This document shows, piece after piece, positions 7,739 through 14,843 of a DNA stretch of 53,702 nucleotides (positions within the stretch are counted from its first letter, which is position 1; the number at the start of each line of letters is the position of its first letter). Under the pieces are notes generated by a model. That model was given only the letters and a program-made list of their open reading frames with translations, did not search any database and was not told where the DNA came from. Origin of the DNA: Hydrogenophaga sp. (GTDB lineage Bacteria; Pseudomonadota; Gammaproteobacteria; Burkholderiales; Burkholderiaceae_C); assembly GCA_020048405.1 (NCBI GenBank), contig JAIFMP010000027.1, forward strand, positions 1-53,702, in the 5' to 3' direction. A program made the translations under genes and the position numbers.

Positions 7739-10390
7739 TCAAAAATCGTTGCTGAATGCGAGGTCAATTCGCAACGGGGTGCGCCAGGCCTCGGCCTTGG
7801 TTTTGGCATCTCGGGCCACCAGGGCGTAGTCCTTGTTGCCGTCGTAGGTTCCTCCCTGAATCGTGAGGAATATTGACCGCTTGCGCTCATCCAACATGGA
7901 TGAGATGCTATCAAACGTCACGGCCTGTTCGTCACTCACTGGCACATCGCCATCGCGGATGCTGAACACCAGCGTCACAGGCAGCACACGGTCAGACACC
8001 GCATCGTTCTGGATGAACTCAAACCGCTGCTTGTTGGTCACCACCCGGTGGCTGGAGCCCAGTTGGCTCACCTCCACCGTGCGGGTGCGGGTTTTGTCGC
8101 TGTCGCTTTCTTTGATGACCAGCACCGGCACCACCACCTCTTGCGGCATGGCGCTGCCGTGCACAAACCGGGCACCACCCACAAAGTGGAAGCGCCCAGC
8201 GCCCTTGGGTACCAGAAAGTCGACGCTGCCATCGCCCGGCTCGGTACCTGCGGTGTTGGCGGTGTTGCCTGCCCAGGCCCCCTGCATGGGCCACAGGCCC
8301 TGGCCCAGGATGTAGCGTTTTTTGCTTTTGACCACGCCCGGCATGCCCTCTTGCACCGTGGTGCGATCGGCTTCGTCCAGGGCAGACTCCTGGTACAAAA
8401 AGCCGTGGTCAGCCGTCAGGAAAATGGTGGATCCGTTCAGGTTGTTGACGATGAAGCCCACCAATTCCGACAGCTCTTTGATAGCCTGTGCGGTGGCCTC
8501 AAAGGTTTTGGTTTCGGTGCCGCGCTTGTCGCCAATGGCGTCAATGCGGTCGTGGTAGACGTAAACCACTTGATAGGGTTTGACGAACTCGCGGCCCTTG
8601 TCTTTGCCCTTCTCCATCAAATCGTCGCGGCCAATGGCCACGCCGCCGTGTTTTGCCAAAATGGCGCTGCGCTGCTCCAGCGTGGCCGTGGGCATGCCGT
8701 CTACCGTGATGTCCAATGTGGCGTTGGTCTTGTAAGCAATCTTTTGGTGCGGCAGCAAGCTGGCCATGCCCAGTGCGGTGTAGCTGGGCAACACACCCAA
8801 CATGGCGTCCAGCCGCGCCTTGACGCGGTTGCGCGAGTTCAACTCGCGAGCCAACTCTTCGGCCGCTTCGTAGCGGAACGCGTCTGAAATGACCACGTAC
8901 ACCCGCTTCGGCCCCGCCCCGCCCAGGCTGCGAGCCACGTAATGGTCGTAAAACGAGGCTTGGCGGGGTACGTCTGACAACCGCCACTTGTTCAGCAGGC
9001 CTGCATCGCCCTCTACCACCGCGTCCCACGCCGAGGCCAGGTGGCCAATGAACCAGCCTGAATAGGCTTCTTCCATGCGGTCACGCAACTCGTGCAGCAG
9101 CGACCAGCCCATGGGCTCCACCGCCTCGGTGGCCACCATGAAGGCGCGGTACAACTGGTCAAACCGGAACAGCTCGTTGCGGTAGCGGTCAAAAGCGACA
9201 TCGGCACTGGCAAAGCTGAAACCTTGGCTGTGTGCGGCCTGCAGCTCAAAGAAGCTGGCTGCAGCGGCCAGCGCGTCGTAGATGGCAGACAAGGCCTTGG
9301 TGTTGTCGTTGGCACCGGCCAGCAGTGGGTTGGCCCAGTGGCCGTCGCGGCGGCGGGCCATCAGCTCGCGCACAGCGTCCATGTTGGCCCCGTGCCCGGC
9401 CATGATGCGGCCCTTCAGGTCGGCAATGATGCGTTTTTCGATGGCCTCGAACGTCATGGCATCGGCCAGCAGGTCGGCAGGCAAATGCCCCAACAGGGGG
9501 GTGATGTGCAGCTCGTCAGCCACCACATTGGCCAGTTTGTCGTAGCTGGCGTAGTTGGCCATGTCGCTGCGCCACCGGCTGGCAAACACGCTGGCGTGTG
9601 CGGCGCGCGCCCGGTCGGTGATGACGAATGGCTTCAACGCAGGTGGCGCACTGCCCACAGCGTTGGCAAAGTCAGTGACCAGCAGGCTGTACAGCAAGCC
9701 GCGCAAGCTTGGTGGCTCGCTGCTGGCAGCATGCCCAGCCGGGTGGTAGCCAAATTCTTGCTCGGCCAGCGCCCAAAAAGCGGGCTCCAACTCGTTGGTG
9801 GCGATGTCAGCCAAGGGCTTGGGGATGGCGCTCAGGTCAGCACCGCCAGCTACATCGGCAGCCAGGGCGGCAAACACTTTCAGGAAGATGCCTGCCGCAT
9901 CGGGCGTATCGGCACGGGCCAGCACGGCCAGCATCTTGCGGTCCAAGTCGGGCGCAGTGTCTTGCGGGTCTACCCAGCGCTTGAGGCGTTCTACCCGGTC
10001 TTTGGCTCGCAAAAACTTGCCGCGCTGCTTCAGGTGCGGGCGCAGTGCGTGGCTGGCCAAGCCCAGTTCGTCCAGTTGCATGGAGGCTGTGTCGGCACTG
10101 AAGGCTTTGCCGCGCAACCGGGCATCCAGCAACCAATCTGCCACCGGCTCGGGCACCGCCGTGGGGCTGTACAGCAGCCAGTTGGCGGTAGGGGCGGTTT
10201 CAAGCTCCAGCTTCACTTGCAGCAGCGGGGTCTGGTCCAAGCGCAGCAGCTTGGCGTTGTCCAGCGTCAGGGTGTCAACGTCTTGGCTGAACTCGCCTTC
10301 GGCGTCGTTCCAGAACACCAGGTTGTTGCCATCGGTGAACAGACGGGTTAAGGCGGGGAGGAAGGCGGGTTGAAATGCTGTCACAAACAA
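7739..10390 (-). CDS. pglZ: BREX type 1 PglZ, alkaline-phosphatase superfamily protein
   Basis: A protein of 883 residues, normal for type 1 PglZ, a core BREX component needed for both host methylation and phage exclusion. The phosphatase-superfamily metal site is visible: V-V-I-S-D-A-F-R-Y-E at about residue 500 (Asp nucleophile/metal region) and F-L-T-A-D-H-G-F-L-Y at about residue 660 (D-H-G metal ligands). The last residues are followed after 8 nt by brxL, so the two are co-transcribed. Upstream, where pglX normally sits directly adjacent in compact BREX loci, there are 4.4 kb of accessory genes. The gene looks intact. Confidence 0.95.
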   Translation of the reverse strand: MFVTAFQPAFLPALTRLFTDGNNLVFWNDAEGEFSQDVDTLTLDNAKLLRLDQTPLLQVKLELETAPTANWLLYSPTAVPEPVADWLLDARLRGKAFSADTASMQLDELGLASHALRPHLKQRGKFLRAKDRVERLKRWVDPQDTAPDLDRKMLAVLARADTPDAAGIFLKVFAALAADVAGGADLSAIPKPLADIATNELEPAFWALAEQEFGYHPAGHAASSEPPSLRGLLYSLLVTDFANAVGSAPPALKPFVITDRARAAHASVFASRWRSDMANYASYDKLANVVADELHITPLLGHLPADLLADAMTFEAIEKRIIADLKGRIMAGHGANMDAVRELMARRRDGHWANPLLAGANDNTKALSAIYDALAAAASFFELQAAHSQGFSFASADVAFDRYRNELFRFDQLYRAFMVATEAVEPMGWSLLHELRDRMEEAYSGWFIGHLASAWDAVVEGDAGLLNKWRLSDVPRQASFYDHYVARSLGGAGPKRVYVVISDAFRYEAAEELARELNSRNRVKARLDAMLGVLPSYTALGMASLLPHQKIAYKTNATLDITVDGMPTATLEQRSAILAKHGGVAIGRDDLMEKGKDKGREFVKPYQVVYVYHDRIDAIGDKRGTETKTFEATAQAIKELSELVGFIVNNLNGSTIFLTADHGFLYQESALDEADRTTVQEGMPGVVKSKKRYILGQGLWPMQGAWAGNTANTAGTEPGDGSVDFLVPKGAGRFHFVGGARFVHGSAMPQEVVVPVLVIKESDSDKTRTRTVEVSQLGSSHRVVTNKQRFEFIQNDAVSDRVLPVTLVFSIRDGDVPVSDEQAVTFDSISSMLDERKRSIFLTIQGGTYDGNKDYALVARDAKTKAEAWRTPLRIDLAFSNDF

Positions 10391-10490
10391 TCTACCATCA
10401 ATTTAATTGACTCATCAGAGTAAACAAGTAGCTTATCTCACCGAGGGAAAAATTAGTCATGAGGTTTCCAATCTTTCTTTTACATATACT

Positions 10491-11396
10491 TCAATAATAC
10501 TTATACACAACCTCAAATTGAGGTGAGCTATTCCCAGCGAGTCTGGCGATGAGACCTATTATCAAACTTTGGTCCGTTGGAATATGAAGCAACAATCGAC
10601 CTAAGGAAGGATTTATGTAGGTGGGATCAGAATCCCAGCCTGCAGCACCACCGTATCCTCCTAGATAAATTGAGCCATTGTTTGGGCATGTGATTTTATT
10701 CACCAACGACTCAAAAATATTAGAGCTATTTTCAAAATCATCAGGCGACAACTCGATATCAAGCTCTGACAGTCCGAATTCCAAGGGAAACATCTGGTCA
10801 ATCTCCGCCCATTCAATGAGTGGATTCTGAACAATAGTATCCTTATACAACACGAAAAATTTTCTTGGCTCTCCGAACAAACGTTCTTCCAAATCTGCGC
10901 TCTCATTTTCCTCATCGATTGATGATGCCCTCTCAAGCCAAACTGGGCTCAACGGAAAATCTGATAATGCACTTTCACTCAGGTCATCTTTTGGGACAAT
11001 TCGAATTAAAAACGGATTCGATGATTTATCAAGTATCCTCGTTAATGCAGGATCAATAGGGCACCAGATTTGTAAAAGACCTTTTCCCAAATTCAATGAC
11101 AAAAATTGCCCGACCTCGTCAAGATCAAGCTGGGCGATAGGCTGCATCAAGTTTCCATTCATTTCGTCCTTGGGCCATGGATGAGTACTTGATGTGAATG
11201 GATAACCACCAATCATCGCCATCTTGCGCTGGTTCAAATCCTTCAGCACCTGAGGTCTGAATTTCTTCGGCTTGACAGCGGGCAAGCTCAATTGACTGAA
11301 TGCCTCCAAGTACGCCTTCAAGCCTGGCGAATCCTCGGCATCGATATACTTTTGTATTACATTCAAATCAGACTGAAATTTGTTTTTCTTTTTCAT
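10491..11396 (-). CDS. DUF1963 (YwqG-like) family protein, BREX accessory position
   Basis: A protein of 301 residues from ATG 11396 (M-K-K-K-N-K-F). The middle contains G-G-Y-P-F-T-S-S-T-H-P-W-P and P-I-A-Q-L-D-L, and the end Y-L-G-G-Y-G-G-A-A-G-W and L-L-L-H-I-P, the layout of DUF1963 proteins, a beta-rich family of unknown activity often found near toxins and immunity genes. It is strongly AT-biased against pglZ and brxC, indicating separate acquisition. It follows the HEPN gene (95 nt after its reconstructed stop) and precedes pglZ, so it could be a partner or antidote of that HEPN protein; this is a guess from position. Confidence 0.7.
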   Translation of the reverse strand: MKKKNKFQSDLNVIQKYIDAEDSPGLKAYLEAFSQLSLPAVKPKKFRPQVLKDLNQRKMAMIGGYPFTSSTHPWPKDEMNGNLMQPIAQLDLDEVGQFLSLNLGKGLLQIWCPIDPALTRILDKSSNPFLIRIVPKDDLSESALSDFPLSPVWLERASSIDEENESADLEERLFGEPRKFFVLYKDTIVQNPLIEWAEIDQMFPLEFGLSELDIELSPDDFENSSNIFESLVNKITCPNNGSIYLGGYGGAAGWDSDPTYINPSLGRLLLHIPTDQSLIIGLIARLAGNSSPQFEVVYKYY

Positions 11397-11498
11397 GCTA
11401 CATGCCTCTCTTTGCAGTTTTATTTAAAAGTTGTCACGTTACAACATATTCCTAACGAACAAGACAGATAGAGCCTGTACCCAGTGGATGCATATCAC

Positions 11499-12012
11499 TC
11501 ATACGCATTCTCCTTCCAACCAAATTTCAATTTCTGCAACCGCCTTCACTGCTTCTTCTTTGACCTGTGTAAACCTTCAAGGAAGGCGACTCACCTTTGT
11601 GGGCAATATCATTACGCTTAATCCTGTACTTCCTAGTAGGATTTGTTATGAAGTAGAAGCTAGGTCCGCTTTTTAGCGGGAACAACTTCTGCAGCAAGGT
11701 TTCAGGTGGAATTTTCGCTGTTTCGATACCCGGAATATCAAAGGACGAAACACCAATCCCTTTTGGTTTATCAGTCCTGCGACCGTTCAGGTAAGCCAAC
11801 CAATCTACAAGTGCCTCCTTTAACGCATGTTTTTGAGCTGCTGGTCCAAGTCGCTTCGCGAAAAACTCTAAGGCTGCCCACAAAGCCAGATACGCCATTC
11901 CATAGCTTCCAACCAACTCGTGTTCTTTGACAAGTTGCAATTGCTGATCTCGCTTTTGCTCGAACTGGTTCCGCAACTCGACCCACTCTTCAGGACTAAA
12001 GACTTTACTCAT
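11499..12012 (-). pseudogene. HEPN-domain protein 1 (R-x4-H), frameshifted near the C-terminus
   Basis: From ATG 12012 the frame encodes M-S-K-V-F-S-P-E-E-W. Long helices are followed by K-R-N-D-I-A-H at residues 132-138, the R-x4-H motif with a polar residue after Arg that marks HEPN ribonucleases. About 15 codons later (near 11568-11578) the frame runs into Q-R-R-S-S-E-G-G-C-R-N and stops at 11527, whereas another frame continues convincingly as V-K-E-E-A-V-K-A-V-A-E-I-E-I-W-L-E-G-E and stops at 11499. The last helix is thus displaced by a frameshift. The ATG overlaps the stop of a truncated pglX tail (ATGAGTAA). The HEPN motif itself is intact; family placement is by motif only. Confidence 0.65.
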
Positions 12013-12201
12013 CCCCACTCCCCCCAGTCACCAGCTTCACCCCCTCCAGCAAATCCCCAAACTTGCCATAGTTCGCCTTCACGCCGTCGTCCAGGTCGAG
12101 GGTGATGCGCATGTCGGCGTGGTGGCGCAGCTTTTCGTCGTAGGCCAGCAGTTCGGCTTGTTGTTTGCGCAGGGTTTCGATTTGTTTGCGCAGCTTGGTG
12201 C
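12007..12201 (-). pseudogene. Duplicated pglX 3' tail, copy A
   Basis: These 195 nt match 14838-15032, the end of pglX, with a constant offset of 2831 and only about ten substitutions (roughly 95% identity, no gaps). They encode T-K-L-R-K-Q-I-E-T-L-R-K-Q-Q-A-E-L-L and end G-G-S-G-D-E followed by TAA, where pglX ends G-G-S-G-D-D-TAA. Homology stops sharply at 12201; upstream codons are unrelated and lead into the 430-residue gene. It is the scar of a second, lost pglX. The stop overlaps the HEPN gene start exactly as the intact pglX stop overlaps the other HEPN gene. Confidence 0.9.
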
Positions 12202-12222
12202 TTGCAGAGGTTCGATTGCCAT

Positions 12223-13515
12223 TCAATCCCCTGGCTCATATGGAATAGGTTCAGGGTGATTTCTAATCCAAATGACGATAATTGCAGACAAACGGTTTAA
12301 TGCTTTCTCGGCGTCTGATTCCACAAAAAAACTTTCGCCCAATACCTCAAACCTGGCCCGTTCACCTCTTGCCGCAGCTTCCCCCATTTTCCCTACCCGC
12401 TCAACTTCTGCAATGTCTGCCGAAAGACCTTTCCTGACACGTACAGAAAAGCCACCATGACTTTCCAAAGTCACCCCAATCAGCCTGAGTAGGTCCGCGT
12501 AGTATTCATCCCAATTCATCATACCGTTTCGTAACAGTTCACTCGAAAGACGACCTTGAGCCCGGATCAATTCGCCTTGTAAAGTTGGAGCGACTCCACT
12601 CTCTGGAACAAGTTCTCTGGACAGTTGATTTGCGTTAAGCGACAGATCTGATATCCATTCGTCAATGGAGAAATGCATCTCAGATTTTGTTAATAGACCT
12701 TTGAAAACTTCTTTATCAAACCCAAGATCAATCGCCCATTGCGCATACTCATCCAGTCTGGGCATTTTCGCTTTACGCCGCTTAGGTTTGTATATTTCTT
12801 GAGGGCTTGATGAAATGCGAAACTCCCGCTCAACCTCACCAGCGTACTTGATGGGTTTTTCATGATTCAATATCCACCCAAGAACCACAGTCCATAATCT
12901 GGCCAATCGGATCGAATAATTTGTTGGAATTAAATACTCGAAACAATCAGAACTTTGCTTTGACTCGCTACCCGGCAAAGACGAAATTAATTCAGATAAA
13001 TCATTAATAAAAATCTTTTGCACAAGATATGATGGCTTGCTTTTGACTATTTTATTGTAAATGTAGTCCTTCAAACCATTCAGATAATCATCAAACCCAT
13101 TGTCTTCACTCTTGCACGCATATTCAATATTTTTCATCGCGTACAGAAGCTCACCCTGAACTGACTTAACAGGACCCGAATTAGGCACATGAATATTCCA
13201 AAGATCATCTACACACCCAATAAAACCACCGACCCAATCGTCGATGATGATCTTTATTTCATCCGAATCACTTCCAGAATGCACTGCTCCTGCATATCCA
13301 AGTTCACGTGCCCATTTAAGGTATGTACTTGCGTCCCTTGAGACCAACTGTTCAAGGATGATGTAGTTCGGCGAGTTCCAGAATTTTGCGATTTCCTCAG
13401 GGCTTCGTGGTGTGGAACCAAAAAGAAATTTGGCCACTAAACCGGCGTCATTTGATTTGCATATGGAATCAACAAGTTCACAAGGGGCATCACCCGTTTC
13501 TTTTTTCAAGCCCAC
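12223..13515 (-). CDS. Unknown protein built of two tandem copies of one domain
   Basis: A protein of 430 residues that I cannot assign to a named family. It consists of two related halves. Half one has Y-L-K-W-A-R-E-L-G-Y, I-I-I-D-D-W-V, S-V-Q-G-E-L-L-Y-A and V-V-L-G-W-I-L-N-H-E-K-P-I. Half two has Y-A-Q-W-A-I-D-L-G-F, F-S-I-D-E-W-I, T-L-Q-G-E-L-I-R-A and I-I-V-I-W-I-R-N-H-P-E-P-I in the same order. Each copy spans roughly 200 residues and ends with the W-I-x-N-H-x-x-P-I strand. No signal peptide or membrane segment. It is AT-rich and lies between the LRR-like gene and the pglX scar, so it belongs to the accessory cassette downstream of pglX. Confidence 0.75.
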   Translation of the reverse strand: MGLKKETGDAPCELVDSICKSNDAGLVAKFLFGSTPRSPEEIAKFWNSPNYIILEQLVSRDASTYLKWARELGYAGAVHSGSDSDEIKIIIDDWVGGFIGCVDDLWNIHVPNSGPVKSVQGELLYAMKNIEYACKSEDNGFDDYLNGLKDYIYNKIVKSKPSYLVQKIFINDLSELISSLPGSESKQSSDCFEYLIPTNYSIRLARLWTVVLGWILNHEKPIKYAGEVEREFRISSSPQEIYKPKRRKAKMPRLDEYAQWAIDLGFDKEVFKGLLTKSEMHFSIDEWISDLSLNANQLSRELVPESGVAPTLQGELIRAQGRLSSELLRNGMMNWDEYYADLLRLIGVTLESHGGFSVRVRKGLSADIAEVERVGKMGEAAARGERARFEVLGESFFVESDAEKALNRLSAIIVIWIRNHPEPIPYEPGD

Positions 13516-13539
13516 GGTCTTTTCCTCTATAGTTCGAAA

Positions 13540-14346
13540 TCAGTCAATATGTAGGTTGACGGTGGGGATAGACATACGACTCACCCGCCCCACCCGTGTA
13601 AACCTTCTCCCCATGCTGCAACAGTCTGTATCTGTACGTTGGCGTGACACATTGGGCGCGCCAATTTCTTCACCATCAATTGGAAACTGCTTTTTCAGCA
13701 GCCCCTCTGCCTTCTGGAGGTTGCCCAGAACCAGTTGAAGGTCCGCCCAGGTCATGCGTGGGTGTATACAGCCATCCCGCTTCGACTCGGTCTGAACGAT
13801 CTCAATTTGCCCGGTGATGCCCAGCCGAACCTGCTTCTCTGTACTGAGCCCTTGAACGTGTGGCAACAACCGGCATTCCTCAATGTTCAGGCTACTGAGC
13901 ATCGGCGCATGCTGAATCGACAAGTAGCCCAACTGCTCACACATGCTCACATCGATGCTGCTCAAAATGCCTGCTTGCTCCACACTGAGCCATCGGGCTC
14001 CCCCATCAATAGCAAGTGTCTTGAGGTTAGGAAGGTTCTGACACTCCATCCAGGTAGGACCTAAGCCGTGAGCATGAATCTCTTTCAGATTAGGCAGATC
14101 AGCAATCACCACATTGGAAAACTCACCACTTGGCAGATGGATGTATTCAACCAAATCATCATCTGTGATGCGAATTTCACCTTTGTGTTTCAGCTTGCTG
14201 TCGCGCAAATCCAAAACAGATGGCATATCACCAATCAACTCGGCCTTTCGATTTAAAGTGAGTGGGCTTGCCTTTTCTTGCTTGCTATCTACAGACTTCG
14301 GAGTGACTACGTTCGGTATTTTGGCCGTAGCCTTCTTGGTGACCAT
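13540..14346 (-). CDS. Leucine-rich-repeat-like protein, BREX accessory position
   Basis: About 268 residues from ATG 14346, preceded by GGGGAG at a good distance; a GTG at 14355 is the alternative. A Lys-rich N-terminus is followed by irregular repeats of about 21-24 residues with the LRR pattern: L-P-N-L-K-E-I-H-A-H-G-L, L-P-N-L-K-T-L-A-I-D-G, L-G-Y-L-S-I and M-L-S-S-L-N-I-E-E-C. This suggests a curved protein-binding scaffold. The last 45 residues (from about G-A-P-N-V-S-R-Q-R) are Arg-rich and unlike the rest; another frame over the same bases reads C-V-T-P-T-Y-R-Y-R-L-L-Q-H-G-E-K-V-Y, so a frameshift near 13645 is possible. It follows the HEPN-2 gene after 5 nt and is probably its operon partner. 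Confidence 0.65.
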   Translation of the reverse strand: MVTKKATAKIPNVVTPKSVDSKQEKASPLTLNRKAELIGDMPSVLDLRDSKLKHKGEIRITDDDLVEYIHLPSGEFSNVVIADLPNLKEIHAHGLGPTWMECQNLPNLKTLAIDGGARWLSVEQAGILSSIDVSMCEQLGYLSIQHAPMLSSLNIEECRLLPHVQGLSTEKQVRLGITGQIEIVQTESKRDGCIHPRMTWADLQLVLGNLQKAEGLLKKQFPIDGEEIGAPNVSRQRTDTDCCSMGRRFTRVGRVSRMSIPTVNLHID

Positions 14347-14351
14347 TTCCC

Positions 14352-14843
14352 TCACTCCCCGGTTATATGCACAACCTTCGCGTTAGCAGGTTGGATGTTT
14401 GCTAACGAATGCCCAACATTGATAAAGCGCACCAATGCCTTGAACGATTGAAACTTCAAACAACCAAACGCGCGTGTTGCCTCGGGGTTACCTTTACAAG
14501 CGAATCGATGACGAATTCTTATCCAATTCGGCTTCTCCAGTCCAAAATGACCGTGAGCAACTACGTCACGAAGCCGTTCGAAAAGAGACTTCATGCCTTT
14601 CTCCGGGTTGTAGAATACAAAAAATTCTTCGGGAAAATCGTTGTATTGGGACTCCAATGGCTGCAGATCGGCAAGTTTTTCAATCTTTTTTATCGTCAAC
14701 CCAGTTGCGCTCTCAATCGCCTTCGAATCATAGTTACCCACCTTCGTTTTCAGCGTTCCAGTCTCAAATGGAAGTAAAACAGAGTCATACAGAAACTCTC
14801 TCCATGCCGGTGGAACAGACATCGGATCAAGTTTCTTAGTCAT
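14352..14843 (-). CDS. HEPN-like protein 2 (R-x4-H), overlapping the pglX stop
   Basis: A protein of 163 residues from ATG 14843. F-E-R-L-R-D-V-V-A-H-G-H-F has R92-x4-H97, the R-x4-6-H catalytic signature of HEPN ribonucleases with Asp after the Arg. The rest is unlike the HEPN protein at 11499-12012 apart from the motif and the mainly helical character. The start lies inside the end of pglX (ATGACTAA holds both the ATG and the pglX TAA), so translation is coupled to pglX. HEPN proteins in defence loci are usually RNases acting in abortive infection; here the link to BREX is from position and coupling, not shown. Confidence 0.6.
   Translation of the reverse strand: MTKKLDPMSVPPAWREFLYDSVLLPFETGTLKTKVGNYDSKAIESATGLTIKKIEKLADLQPLESQYNDFPEEFFVFYNPEKGMKSLFERLRDVVAHGHFGLEKPNWIRIRHRFACKGNPEATRAFGCLKFQSFKALVRFINVGHSLANIQPANAKVVHITGE

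Noticed and set aside
12005-12226. Small gene of 73 codons with a TTG start
   Set aside because: It is the copied 3' end of pglX with a few unrelated codons in front; recorded as a pseudogene scar.
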